A stretch of DNA of 64,000 bases. It comes from Anaeramoeba flamelloides. Its lineage: Eukaryota > Metamonada > Anaeramoebidae. Positions within the stretch are counted from its first letter, which is position 1; every line of letters begins with the position of its first letter. The DNA lies in NCBI GenBank assembly GCA_027625915.1, contig JANTQA010000019.1, positions 377,001-441,000 of the forward strand. Reading direction: 5' to 3'. Below the pieces are notes generated by a model, which was not told the origin of the DNA, searched no databases, and saw nothing but the letters and a program-made list of their open reading frames with translations. This document shows positions 1 through 11,120 of this stretch, in pieces. Made by a program: the position numbers and the translations under genes.

Positions 1-410
1 AACGTTCCAAAGCATCACAATAATACAATTCTATTCAAATTGGAAATAATTTTGATTTTTGTAAAATATGAAAATCATTTTTTCATCTGTTATTTTTTTG
101 TTTACATTTCATTTTTTGAATTAAGTAACTCGTTTCGTTTGATCAAAATTTTTTTCTACAATTGACATTATGTTAAAGTTGAATTGTTCGAAATAGAAGA
201 ACTCAAATAAAATTAGTTGGTAGTATCTAACCTTTGATCGATCAATATTCCTAATAGAATTTAAACAAATTTAGAAATGTTTTTTTGTTTTGCTCTCTCC
301 AAAATTTTTAACACACCCATGATTTATTTGTATTGATAATTAATTATTTTTTGTTTTGTGAGTATTGTAATTTATAAAAAATTGTTAAAATTTCAATTGG
401 TAAATGGTTC
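1..410. repeat. Dispersed repeat, diverged copy
   Basis: This stretch resembles 31975-32480 and 49430-49960: shared landmarks are a long T-rich run following an AATTTTGATTTT-like core, a segment around TTTGATCGATCAA, and a GT-rich end. I see no open frame of note. It is probably an old transposon or repeat-derived segment; the family is unknown to me. Confidence 0.45.
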
Positions 411-474
411 TTATTTGATATTTCTTCTTGAATTGATTAAATAAGATTTTTTTTTCACAGATCGGATTTCGGTT

Positions 475-930
475 TGTTAAAAATTTTGAATTGGAGTTTA
501 AATAGAAACCCTCAAAAAAACCCTAGAACACTTCACAAATAAAATAGAAAACCTCAAGAAAACCTAGGCACTTTCCCGTTAGTTTTTTTTTAATTTGAGA
601 AATAAAGAGAAAATTTATTTAATTTTTGGTGTATTTCATAAAGTTAAAAAATCTGCCGTTAGCTTTTCCAGAATTTAAAAGAATTGAGTAAAATCAATGA
701 TTTTACTCAATTCTTTTTTATTTTGGAAAAGCTAGGCACTCTACGGCGCTTGTCGTTAGGTTTTTTTTGTTCTCGAAATAAAAAGAAATTTTTTTTTAAT
801 TTCCAGTTTATTTCTTAAATTAAAATAAAAAATCCTTTAGAATTTCCAGAATTTAAAAGAATTGAGTCAAATCAAAGATTCTTCTCTATTCTTGTAAATT
901 CTGAAAACAAGATTAGCTTTTAGCGGTACT
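475..930. repeat. Cluster of fold-back hairpin modules
   Basis: Several short palindromes follow each other. One runs from about 656 to 735, where TTTTCCAGAATTTAAAAG and a near-complement ending in TTTTGGAAAAGC flank a second inverted pair (ATTGAGTAAAATCA / TGATTTTACTCAAT). Neighbouring modules carry AAATAAACAGAAAA-type arms and CCTAG or GTTAGG tips. The same modules recur at 5.6, 9.7, 10.1, 25.3, 30.0, 54.3 and 62.0 kb. Confidence 0.75.
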
Positions 931-1179
931 CAGTTGTATATTTATATTTTTATTATACTTAATAATTTTTAAATATTCTTGGACTTTCCATTTAGGGCTA
1001 TTTATTATGAAATTTTCTCTAAATCGATAAGATTTAAATTTATTTTGTATTTTCAATTTTCCAATTCATAATTGTCTTCTTTTTTTGAAAAATTTAAAAT
1101 TTTAGAAATATTTGAAGCCAATAATTTCTAATTTCTTTTTGAGTTTAAATCTTCTTTTATAGTTTGAAATTCAGACTTG

Positions 1180-1625
1180 GGCTGAGTTTAGTTCAGTTTT
1201 ATGAATGATTCTTGGATAACGTATATTACTTTTTTAAATTTTGTTACTTTTTTATTTATCCAAACACCAATCGAGTCAAAATATTTTTGAGTCAAATTAA
1301 AAAATACTGTCCAATAAAATAATTGTCCAATACATATTGATTTAAACATTTGTAATTTTACTTCATTGGCTAATTTTTGTTGGTTAAAAATCATCTTTAT
1401 TTTTTTAAAATTATCTTTTTTCTTTTTTAAAGTTTTTTTGTAAATGCTTTTCTCTTTTTTAAATCAAATTCTTAAAATATTTTATTTCAGATAAATGATT
1501 TGATTCTAATGTTTTATCAATATTTAGATTCATTCCAAATTTTTGGATAATTTTATAAATTATTATTAATTTTTTTTCAATTTCTGGAATCAGTTTTCCA
1601 TTGATTAAAATTAAGTCATCTTTTT
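1180..1625 (-). mobile_element. LINE fragment (reverse transcriptase part)
   Basis: On the minus strand, the end near 1615 reads DDLILINGKL, matching the catalytic YxDD block of non-LTR reverse transcriptases. It is followed by FGMNLNIDKT, the GLxxNxxK-type block, and then by a domain like that seen at 2205-2582 (KLANEVKLQMFKSI). Frames are interrupted and the copy is short at both ends. It is a dead LINE piece, distinct from the adjacent copy at 1650-2990. Confidence 0.7.
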
Positions 1626-1649
1626 TTTTTATTTTTTTTTTATTTTTGA

Positions 1650-2990
1650 AGAGAGAAAATTGCTTTTCTCCTGTGTGCCCTAATTTCTAAACTTTTTTTT
1701 AGAAATTTTGTTAAAGAATCACAAATTTTATTATCACTTACTAATGATAATATATATGATGAATTTTTTTTATTAATAATATCTCTGATATTATTAATTT
1801 TTTTATTTTTTTCAAAAATTCAGATATCCAGATTTTTTCGATTTATTTTATAGGCCGGACAGTCCCATAAAAAATGATCGAAATCTTCAATGATATCAAT
1901 ATTTAACTTTTCTTTACATAAATCACAATTTTTATTGTTATTTTTACTTGTTACATAAGAGTACCTATTTAAACAATTAGTAAAATTTCGAAATTTTAGA
2001 ATTGTTTTTTGAAGCTTTCCAGTTTAAATATTTTTGTTGTTTGAAATTGCAATTTTGTTGTTTTTATAATTTTTAGATATTGTTGAACTTTCCAACTAGG
2101 TGAATTTTCCAATTCGGTTAATCGAAAAACTTTTAATTCTAAATCTAATAATTTTAATCCCTTAGTGTGCCAATTAATATTTTCATTTTCCAATTTTCGA
2201 AAATTTAGTATTGTTTTTTAATTTTTTTTAAATTTAAGAAATCTAATTTTTCTATCAATTTATATTTTCTTCGGTATATTTTTAATCTAGCGAGATCAAT
2301 TTTTGCTTCAGTTTTATAAATTAATCGAGGTGAATGGATATTAATTTGTAAGAAATTTGTGACTGTTTTATTGATAAATCTATCAATTCTTTCAAAATCA
2401 TTTTGTTTCAAGTCAAATATTTCAAGACCATAATAAAGTTGACTTAAAATGAGAGCTTTGAAAGAAGTTATTTTGACTCCATTGTTGAGTTTATTTTGTT
2501 GAAACAATCGATTAAGTGTTTCCAAGGACTTTTCCACTTTTTTTGAAATTATATTCAAGATGCGTGTTTTTTTTCTAACCAAATCCCAAGATAAAAAAAT
2601 ATCTTTTAATTCTTTTTTTATATTTGGTTTTTTTTATTATGTGGGTTCATCCCGAATCTTTTTATTATTTCAAAAATACTTTCTAAATTAATTTTTAGAG
2701 AGATTAATGGCCCTTTCATAATAAGAATAAGATCATCTGCATACATTTGAACATGAACAGCTAAAGTTTTTAACTTTTCTAGTAGGAAATGAGATATAAA
2801 TGCGAAGAGAATTGGTGATAAGGGATCTCCTTGATAAACTCCAATTCCTTCTTTTTTGTAATATCCCAAGAGCCAATTTTTAATTGTTTCATTTTTGATA
2901 AATTTTTTAATAGATTGATATATTAACGAGTGTTGTATAGAGTCAAAATTAAGTCATCTTTAAACATTTATACATGTTTTGTAAAATGAT
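1650..2990 (-). mobile_element. LINE fragment with RT core and zinc knuckle
   Basis: Minus strand. RT motif B (QGDPLSPILF) and motif C (YADD) are read near 2740-2840. The thumb-like segment follows at 2205-2582 (LILSQLYYGLEIF). The C-terminal zinc knuckle (CDLCKEK ... DHFLWDCPAY) lies near 1840-1930, and the element ends near 1655. The 5' part is missing and the reading frame is broken in several places. Order and motifs agree with the better copy at 3885-6209. Confidence 0.8.
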
Positions 2991-3025
2991 CTACTAAATC
3001 TTTATTTTCTTCAAATTAAAAAGTG

Positions 3026-3082
3026 GCTGATAAATCAAAGATTAAAGGGGAAAGATGATCTCCTTGGTAAACTCCTAAAAAA
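3026..3082 (-). mobile_element. Short LINE RT motif B remnant
   Basis: The minus strand reads GVYQGDHLSPLIFDLSA, a reverse transcriptase motif B with one substitution (H for P). It belongs to a related LINE copy, separate from the neighbour at 1650-2990, which has its own motif B. Confidence 0.55.
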
Positions 3083-3109
3083 AATAAATAATTAATTCAT
3101 AGATTATTT

Positions 3110-3860
3110 TGACAATTGGTTTTTAATTATTGGAAATATATTGATTTTACAACTATTTATATAAAATGGAAACAAAACTAATCGGTTGTGTGGATTTATG
3201 TTGATGATTATTGAGTTAATCTTTGAAATCAAAAATTTAAAAAATAGTTACATTTAAGGAATTAGTGTCTACCAAGGAGAAGCCTAAGAACAAAGTATGT
3301 TGTTATTGGACGTAACCAAATTAGTGCTACATGGTTCAAATGTCTCTAAAAAATCCATTAGTCAAGTAGTAATATTTGTTGATCTCATCAATTAAAAATG
3401 ATCTATGTATTCATAAAAAACTCAACAATTTCAGAATAAAATCTGCATTTCGCCATAAATTTGAAGGTTTAATTATCAATATTCAGACTACAAAGTCACA
3501 AAATATCTTTCTTAAATTTGTGGTGAAATGTTGATTAGTTAAAAAATTCGTTTTTTTTTAAAAATTAGATAATTAACCCAAATAAATTTTTTTGGCAAAT
3601 TATTTCTCAAATCATGCAAATATATTGATGCTACAAGTAGCTTTATCAAAAGCAAACAAAACTAATCAGTCTTTGTGCTTTTATGTTGATGATTATTGAG
3701 TTAATCTATAAAATTAAAAAATTATAAAAATAGTTACTTTTGGAAGTTCTAAATCTAAATTATTAAATACCGGAATACTGTATTTTGGGTTTCTATTTTT
3801 TGATTTGGAAAAGGAATTGAAAAAAAAAAAATTTTCAAAATGAAACTTTTTTAATAGTGA
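3110..3860 (+). repeat. Dispersed repeat, inverted partner at 35.6-36.3 kb
   Basis: This stretch is present in reverse complement at about 35555-36290. Shared landmarks are TTAGTGCTACATGGTTCAAA, GATCTCATCAATTAAAAATG and TAGTTACTTTTGGAAGTTCT. It contains internal near-palindromes, and a reading GISVYQGEA near 3255 hints at an RT-derived piece. The LINE at 3885-6209 is inserted at its downstream edge. Confidence 0.7.
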
Positions 3861-3884
3861 TCATTAGTAAAAAACCGAATATTT

Positions 3885-6209
3885 TACACAGATATAATTT
3901 ATAAAGAAAACAAAAATGATTATAAAATTGCTCCATTAATTAAAAACATTTTAAGTAACCCAAATTTAATTCATCGTATCAAAAAAATAAATAAAGAAGC
4001 TTGGAATAAATTCATAGATGAAATAAACTTAAAATTTAATCAAAACAAAAAAATTTTTTAAAAAAAAATTAATTCAATTAGGTCAAAAAAAATGAAAATG
4101 ATTCTAAACAATAAAAATATGATTAAAGAATATTTTGGTTATATTAAAAAAAACTCAATTAAACCAAGTAAAAAGATTTTAGATTATATTAAAAATTTAA
4201 AAATAAATAATTTAAAAGAGTTTAAAATTAATATATTTTTTTCCAATTGAAAGTATTGCAAACATTATAAAAAATTTAAAAAATAAATCAGTAAAAGGAT
4301 TTCAAAAAATTGAGAATTTAAAATATATTATTAATGAAGAAAATTTCTCTCATATAAATCCAATTGAAAATCAAAATTATAAAAAATATCTTATTACAAT
4401 TCAAAAAATCTTTAATAATTGGTTAACTAACCCTACTAATAATACTATTGAATACATTAAAAAAAGATCAATTTTATTTGTTTATAAAAAAGGAAATGAA
4501 GGAGTAGCTTTAAATTATCGGCCAATTTCAATTAATCAAAGTTTACTCAGATTATTTTTAAAAATGTTATATAAACTAATTGAACCTTGTTAGGAATTTA
4601 TTCATAAATCACAATTTGGATTTCGAAAAAAATATGATACTCGAATCGCAGTCTTAAATTTCTTAAATACTTATAATAAGATAAAATCAAATAATGTAAA
4701 TAAAAATGATAAAACTTATATTATAATGATTGATATAGCAAAATGTTTTGACTCAATCAATTATAAAATAATTAGAAAAACAATAAAAAAATTTATTCTA
4801 AATAAAATTATCAAAAGTTTTTTATTAAAATATTATCAAGGAGAAGGGCTTGGTATATTCCAAGGAGACCCCTTATCTCCTATTTTATTTGCTCTTATTT
4901 CGCATTTTCTTTTATTATAAATTATACCTTTAACAAATCATTGTCAAATGTTTGCAGATGATTTAATCCTAATTATAAAAGGAAATAAAATCCAAATAAA
5001 TCAAAAATTAAATTCAATATATGAAATTATTATTCAATTTGGATTAAAACCGAATAAAGATAAAATGGCTGTATTACAAAAGATTTAAAAAAAATTAAAT
5101 ATTTGGGTATTTATTTAGATAAAATTGCACATATAGTTTATAATTTAAAGAAATCTAAAGAAACATATAATAACTGCAAACAATTATTCAATAACAATTC
5201 TCTAAATAATAGTTTAAAAATTAGATTATTTAAATCTTTTATATTAAGTCAATTAACATATGGATTAGAAATTTTTAATTATCAAATAACAACGATAAAT
5301 TATTTAAATTCTTGGATTAATTCATGTCTTACTGAAATATGCAAAATAAACAGAAATACACCAATTCTCATTTACAAAACAGAATTTAAAATTGAAAATA
5401 TGATAATTTCAGTAAATAAAAAGAAATTTAAATTAAAAAATAAATTAGGAAATTTAACTCTTCCTTATTTAGAAAAATTAATAAAATTTAATCAAAGAAT
5501 AAATAATAAAATCAACTGGTATTCAAAGATTTAAAACAATTAAAAAATGAAATATATAAGTACACATTCAATGAGTTGCTGAATTCCAAAAGTTGGAAGT
5601 GTCGTTAGGTTTTCCAAAATTCAAAAGAATTGACTAAAATCTTTGATTTTACTCTATTCTTTTAAATTTTGGAAAACCGCCGTTATCTTTTTTTTAATTT
5701 TAGAAATAAAAAGAAAATTTCTTAAATTTTCTATTTATTTTTAAAATTAAAAAAAAGCTAGGCACTTGATGACACTCCACAAAATTATTTCACAATAATC
5801 AAAAATCAAAAATATTTATTTAAAACTCAAAAATATTTGAGTTATCCGTCAAGTTTCACAATTCTAAAATTTAGATCGTTTACTAACTGCTTAAATAGAT
5901 ATTACTATGTAATTAATAAAAATTCAAAAAAAATTTGTCCTATATGTTCAAAATATGAACAAAAGGAAATTATAGAAATTATTGATCATTTTTTATGGGT
6001 CTGTCCTTCCTATGAAAAAGATAGATTAATGTTTTATAACAAACTAAAAGAAATAAATCTTAATGAACTAATTTCAAATCAAGACAGTTTGAAATTATTT
6101 TCATTAATTAATAATCGTGAAATCTATGATTTTACGCTTAAATTCCTAAAAGGGAATTTAAGTCTAAGGGCAACTAGAGTGTAATCTACCTCTTCAATAA
6201 TAAAAAAAA
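3885..6209 (+). mobile_element. LINE (non-LTR retrotransposon), near complete RT region
   Basis: Plus-strand element flanked by an apparent target-site duplication of about 14 nt (AAAACCGAATATTT, at 3871-3884 and about 6210-6223). In order it reads NYRPISI (RT motif 2), QFGFRKK, MIDIAKCFDS (motif A Asp), QGDPLSPILFA (motif B), MFADDLILI (motif C, FADD in place of YADD), FGLKPNKDK, a thumb-like region at 5103-5534, and a C-terminal zinc knuckle (CPICSKYEQ ... DHFLWVCPSYEKDR) at 5930-6020. It ends in a short A-rich tail. Stops and frame changes break it, for example a TAG near 4590 and a TAA at 4918. A fold-back module sits inside it at 5575-5770. I see no endonuclease domain in the 5' part. 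Confidence 0.85.
5575..5770. repeat. Fold-back hairpin modules inside the LINE
   Basis: Two palindromes of the same kind as at 475-930: GTCGTTAGGTTTTCCAAAAT ... ATTTTGGAAAACCGCCG, then an AAATAAAAAGAAAA/TTTTCTATTTATTT pair ending in AAAAAAGCTAGGCACTT. They separate the thumb-like region from the zinc-knuckle region of the LINE and so look like an insertion. Confidence 0.75.
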
Positions 6210-7232
6210 AAAACCGAATATTTTTTTGTACAACAAGAGTTATAATATATTTATTAGAGATATGTGAACCAGATGACGAACTAAAATCATTAAATTCAAT
6301 TACAATATATTTTAATTATAACCACATCTTTAACGAGGCTAATCTATTAAAGTTTGAAAAAAGTTATTTTCTTGATTTCAAAAAATAAAAAAAAATTGTC
6401 AAAATAATTTCAATTTGGATCAATTTTTTTACAAATTATTTGGGATTATTCATAAGAATTTTTTTAACCCCTAAATCATTTTTGTAATAAAAAAAATGAT
6501 TTTGAATTTTGAGGATAAAATTACTTAGTTCCCAAATATCTTTTAGAAAATTTTTATCATGAAAAATCAAATTTCATCTTAAAACAAAAACACACGGTTT
6601 ATATAAAAATTGTTAATGGTTTTTAAAATTTTAAAGGTTAAAACTATCCTTCTTAAAAATAATACCATTAATTTTTTCCAAGAGGTTGAATAAATCAATT
6701 TTTTGGTTAACCTAAAGAATTATCTCAAAAAAAAAAAAAAATTTTACATGATATTCCTGGTAACAAAGACTATTTATTGTGCGGTACTAAAAAAAATTGA
6801 AATAAATAGGTTAAAAACTTTTTATAAAATGTGAGAAATAAAAACAATTTAAAGGTTTTCTTTTTCATAAAAAATGCTAAAAAAAAATTGATCTAACTAA
6901 ACTAATTTAGTTTATGGGTTTCTTCGTCGATCAGAATTTTTTGACACTTGGCAGAAACAAAATTTGTAAGTAGAAAATATCACCAATAACATATTTTAAT
7001 ATGTTTCCATCTTGTCGTGGAAGGCTGATCCCTTAAATCTAATTTTTCTTTTTGTGGTTTCTTGGAAAATAAAATGAACAAAATTTTCTATTCACTTTTC
7101 CAAAAAAACAGATTTTAAAGCTGAGTAAAATTTAAATTGTTTAAATCTTTAGAGAAGTTGTGGTATTGTTTTCCTTTCAGAATTGATAACTTTGATAATT
7201 TATTTTAATACTTGGGTTTTGTAACTTTTTTT

Positions 7233-7368
7233 TTATAAAAAGCGGAATGAAAATTTTGTTCCTTTTATTCGACAATTAACAACAAAAGGATGGAAAATTG
7301 TCTGCTTAACTAAAACAGTCTTTGGAAAGATGGAATAAATTTCAAAAAATTCAAAAATAAGACGGTTT
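7233..7368 (-). CDS. Possible terminal exon downstream of the B-box exon
   Basis: Minus strand. After an AACAG acceptor-like end there is an open stretch of about 45 codons ending in TAA, reading NRLIFEFFEIYSIFPKTVLV and then KQTIFHPFVVNCRIKGTKF. It lies 450 nt downstream of the B-box exon on the same strand and could be its last exon. A second open stretch (7477-7690, reading LVIPSTKLVAIFMNK) lies between them. I could not find a splice pattern that joins all three without a stop, so the assignment is weak. Confidence 0.2.
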
Positions 7369-7816
7369 CTGTTGGGTTGGTGGAGCTTTGATATTTAGTT
7401 CAATTATTCTGGATCACCAAAAAATAATTTTTTGAAAAAAAGAAAAAAATTTGGGCTGGTAAGTTTTTTTTGGGGTTCAATCCGTTTGATCCAAATTTTC
7501 AGTGTAAAAATCTCTTTTAGGGATTAAATGAAAGACCAATTGAATTTTTTCAGAAAGAAAACATTTTGAAACAAATTGAAGAAAGACAAAAGTGTGCAAA
7601 ATAAAAAGAAAAAACGATCGCTTGTTCATAAATATAGCAACCAATTTAGTTGAAGGAATCACAAGAGTATTTGGAGACCTGACGAATAAGAGAAGACTCT
7701 AATTTCCAATTTGTCTGTAATTATTACCCCACAACTACAAACAAGCGGTAATCGTAAAAGTGGAATAATTTTCTTTGTGTGTTAAAAAAAGAAAAATAGA
7801 AGAACGGAAGTCATAC

Positions 7817-8081
7817 CACGTAATTGTGGTTGGGCACTGTAATGGCGATTATTATGTTTGACAGGAATGTTTGAAAAATTTTGTTTTTTAAGATCAAAAC
7901 AAAGGTTATGATTTCCGTAATGCTTTTTATATCCTGCAGAGCAAACACGGCAAAAGAATTTTTGATAATGAGGACAATAGAGGACTGCAACACTTTTTGG
8001 ACACCGAGAGCATACACGTGCTTTTTCGTTTGGTTTAAGAACAAACGGATATTTAAAGAGCGATTCAACAGTCAATTCCAT
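7817..8081 (-). CDS. First exon of a B-box zinc-finger protein (partial gene)
   Basis: Minus strand, starting MELTVESLF; an in-frame ATG 12 codons upstream is followed by a hydrophobic run and is less likely. Residues about 23-60 carry C-x2-C-x8-C-x7-C-x2-C-x6-H-x3-H (CSRC ... CPHYQKFFCRVC ... HYGNH), the zinc-ligand pattern of a B-box. B-boxes are small protein-interaction modules found in TRIM-type and many protist proteins. The exon ends at a GTATGA donor in phase 1, so more exons follow downstream. What the rest of the protein is I cannot say. Confidence 0.6.
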
Positions 8082-8143
8082 ACAAAAAAAAAATAAAATA
8101 TGGACAGACTTGGTCAAAATGAGGAAAAATGATCAGAAATATA

Positions 8144-8318
8144 CAGTCAGTTTCACTTTTAAGGCACAAACTTTCAACGAAATTTAAGGCACAAAAAAAA
8201 TCTCAAATTAAAGCACAAAATTCAGATTCTAGTAAAAATAAATTGTAAAAATTAAAATTCGAAATCTTGTGCCTTAATTTGAGATTTTTTTTGTGCCTTA
8301 AATTTCCTTGAAAGTCGA
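8144..8318. mobile_element. Tc1/mariner-like MITE, one end missing
   Basis: The left end is CAGTCAGTTTCACTTTTAAG after a TA dinucleotide. Both arms (AAGGCACAAA / TTTGTGCCTT-type) are present, but the final 25 or so bases of the right arm are replaced by unrelated sequence. TA flank and CAGT tips match Tc1/mariner ends. It is non-coding. Confidence 0.8.
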
Positions 8319-8358
8319 GAATAAATCTTTATGAAAAGGATTAGATGGAAATCGAATA

Positions 8359-8555
8359 CAGTCAGTTTCACTTTTAAGGCACAAACTTTCAAGGAAATTT
8401 AAGGCACAAAAAAAATCTCAAATTATGGCACATTATTTGGAATTTTTTTTTTACAATTTATTTTTACTAGAATCTGAATTTTGTGCTTTAATTTGAGATT
8501 TTTTTTGTGCCTTAAATTTCGTTGAAAGTTTGTGTCTTAAGAGTGAAACTGACTG
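8359..8555. mobile_element. Tc1/mariner-like palindromic MITE
   Basis: A complete 197-bp element bounded by TA on both sides. Its ends are CAGTCAGTTTCAC and GTGAAACTGACTG. Almost the whole length is one palindrome with a short A/T-rich centre. It lies 40 bp from the truncated copy at 8144. Confidence 0.88.
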
Positions 8556-8689
8556 TAATGAAAAATTTCATTTTTGTTATTTTGAACATTTTCGTCCAGA
8601 ATCCAAGAAAAATACAAAAACAAAAAGAAAAAAAAGATAATTAAGGGATAGGAGGAACATAAAGATTTTAACAAAGAGTATGTGAAGTA

Positions 8690-9192
8690 AAGTAGTGAAA
8701 AAAATACTGAACATGAAAAAATCCACGGAAAAGATTTTTAATTGTAAATATAAGTAAAATTATTGTCTAATTTCATTTATTTACAATCAAATTCCTTTTT
8801 TTTTAAGAATCCAACTTTTTCAATTATAACTCCCCCACTTATTAGAATGATGATTAATGAAATCACACTTATTCAAAACACCATTCAATCAATCAAAAAA
8901 CAAGAAGAAAAATTATCATTTTTCAAACTCTAGTAAACCTCAATAAAACTCAATTGATTTTTAAAAAAAGTTGATCAACATAGGCTATCAAACAATTACT
9001 CGAGTATTCTAGAGACACCTTACTTTGATGAACTTTAGGTAATTTTATTACAAATCTCATAAAAAATTTGGTTATTTATAATAAGGATTTAATTGAAAAT
9101 AATTGAAATTAGACAAAAATTTTACTAATATTCACAATTAAAAATCTTTTCAAGGATTTTTTTCTTGTTCAGTGTTTTTTTCTCTACTATAT
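8690..9192. mobile_element. Non-autonomous TIR element, about 0.5 kb
   Basis: The left end reads AGTGAAAAAAATACTGAACA and then GGAAAAGATTTTTAATTGTA; the right end holds the complement (TTTTTAAATC-type core, TTGTTCAGTGTTTTTTTCTC). The inverted repeats are about 60 bp. A second copy lies at about 21895-22400. There is no coding capacity; superfamily not assigned. Confidence 0.65.
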
Positions 9193-9463
9193 GTTAAAAA
9201 ATCATTTAAACTTGAAAAAAAAATGAATTTTTTTGTACAAATTACCTTTGTTAAATGGAGTAAAATTTAAACCCACACTCTCCTCGAATAATTTATAAAA
9301 CCAAAGCAAAAATAGATCAAGTAAGAATTTCAATATATAAAAGAAGATTTAAACTCAAAAATAAATTAGAAATTCTTGGTTTTGACTACATATCAAAAAA
9401 TTTAATTTCATTAAAAAAGATGATGAAAATATCAATTGAAAAGCAGAAAACTTAAAATTAATA

Positions 9464-9656
9464 CAGTCAGTTTCACTTTTAAGGCACAAACTTTCAACGA
9501 AATTTAAGGCACAAAAAAAATCTCAAATTAAAGCACAAAATTCAAATTCTAGTAAAAATAAATTGTAAAAAAAAAAAATCCAAATTTTGTGCCTTAATTT
9601 GAATTTTGTGCTTTAAATTTCGTTGAAAGTTTGTGCCTTAAAAGTGAAACTGGCTG
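9464..9656. mobile_element. Tc1/mariner-like palindromic MITE inside a LINE
   Basis: TA-flanked element with ends CAGTCAGTTTCAC and GTGAAACTGGCTG, same family as 8359-8555. It interrupts the LINE at 9240-10435. Confidence 0.88.
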
Positions 9657-9724
9657 TAATAATAAATAGTTCTGGATGGAAAGGTCAAGAATATTTTAAA
9701 ATTATTAGGTATAATAATAATATC

Positions 9725-9930
9725 AACAAGCAGTCGTGTCGTCAAGTGCCTTCAAGTGCCTTATAGAACCTAGATTTTCCAGAATTCAAAAGAATAGAGT
9801 AAAATCAAAAATTTAACCCAATTCTTTTAAATTTTGGAAAACCTAACTGCAGTTTTGTTTTATTTAAGAAATAACAGAAAATTTATAAAATTTTCTGTTT
9901 ATTTCTCAAAATAAAAAAAACCTAACGACA
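9725..9930. repeat. Fold-back hairpin modules
   Basis: Palindromes TTTTCCAGAATTCAAAAGAA / TTCTTTTAAATTTTGGAAAA and AAATAACAGAAAATT / AATTTTCTGTTTATTT, flanked by GTCGTCAAGTGCC and CCTAACGAC. The same modules as at 475-930. Confidence 0.75.
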
Positions 9931-10114
9931 AAAAAAATATTTAAAATGGGAGGGCTCTACTTCCATCTTAAAACTAAGAAATTTCACAAACTATCTAAAT
10001 AGATATTCTTATGTTTATGATGAGTAAAAAATAAAAACACAATTATGCAATGAAGTAAAAAATAATTAAACCTAGAAATCATTGAATATATCGATCATTT
10101 TTTATGGGGTCGTG

Positions 10115-10203
10115 TCTAGGTTTTTTTTACTTTTTAATTACAGAAATAAACAGAAAATTTATTCAATTTTTAGTTTATTTCTTAAATTGAAAAAAACCTA
10201 ACG
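10115..10203. repeat. Single fold-back module inserted in LINE zinc-knuckle codons
   Basis: A palindrome of about 90 bp with tips GTCGTGTCTAGGTTTT and AAAACCTAACGAC interrupts the LINE reading frame exactly between DHFLWG and the following P-F/S-Y-E-K. The intact copy at 3885-6209 has no such insert. This is direct evidence that the module is inserted as a unit. Confidence 0.8.
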
Positions 10204-10459
10204 ACGCCCATTCTATGAAAAAAATCGAGCAATTTGGATTAAAAAAATAATTCGAATTGTCAAAAATAATAAGAATGATACCAAAGATATTATTCGTAAC
10301 AAAGATTCATTATTCGTTTTGTCATTAGTAAATGATAAAGAAAATTATAATTCTTTATTAAAATTTCTAAAAAAAAAAAAATTATAAATTAGGGCTGTAA
10401 GAGGAAATTAATCTCCTCCCTTCAAAAATAAAAAAAAAAAAAAAATAAGGAGTAAATTT

Positions 10460-11120
10460 TTATTGGTTGCAAATTATTATCCAATTGAAATATTCTTGAT
10501 TAAGTTGAAGTGTATATCTTGAATTGGGTTTCTTAAATTCTTTGGTTATGATTTCAAACAACAACACAAGAGTAAATATGAATTTTGTAAAAAATAGAGT
10601 TTTTGCAATTTTAGAGATCAATAAAGAGTTCCTTACAATTACCCACATTTTGGTTATTGTAAATATACTGGTATTTATTCTACAAATTAGAAAATTTTTT
10701 ACTTTTTTTCAATTTCATATTTCAAATAAAGTTTTTTTATCTATAACTTACGTCTTTGAGAGCTCTGTTTATCAAAAGAAAAATATGGAAAATCAAGTGA
10801 AATTTTTTTTTAACCATTTGTAATTCAAATACCAGTAATATCTGTTTTTTTAATAGACAAAGAATAAATCTAATCAAAAAATCGTTTTGTAAATACCAAT
10901 CTTTTAATTTTGAAATTAATTTTTTCTAAACAAAGACTGGTATTCACGAAACGATTTTAATATTTGAAATTTATTTGATGAAAAAATCAAAACCGACTTG
11001 TAACCTTTAATATTACTAAAATTCTGGATAATTACATGGAACTCTTTGTTGATCTCTAAAATTGGCTAAACTCTATTTTTTACAACATTCATATTTACTC
11101 TTGTGAACAACATTCGAATT
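10460..11120. repeat. Large palindromic repeat
   Basis: The stretch around 10560-10660 (AACACAAGAGTAAATATGAA, AAAAATAGAGTTTTTGCAAT) returns in reverse complement at about 11000-11105. Inner arms ATCGTTTTGTAAATACCA (10880) and TGGTATTCACGAAACGAT (10940) also pair. A diverged piece occurs at 44085-44150. Open frames inside it are by-products of the repeat. Probably a fold-back transposon derivative. Confidence 0.65.

Larger units (their letters stand above)
9240..10435 (+). mobile_element. LINE 3' part with three later insertions
   Basis: Plus strand. It reads KIDQVRISIYKRRFKLKNKL near 9315 (thumb-like region), EIIEYIDHFLWG near 10080 and RNKDSLFVLSLVNDKENY near 10295, and ends in a short A-rich tail at about 10425. 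The same order is seen in the copy at 3885-6209. The element is cut by a MITE (9464-9656), by a hairpin cluster (9725-9930) and by a single fold-back module (10115-10203), which gives a relative age order: LINE first, then the small elements. It is 5'-truncated and frames are broken. Confidence 0.8.
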
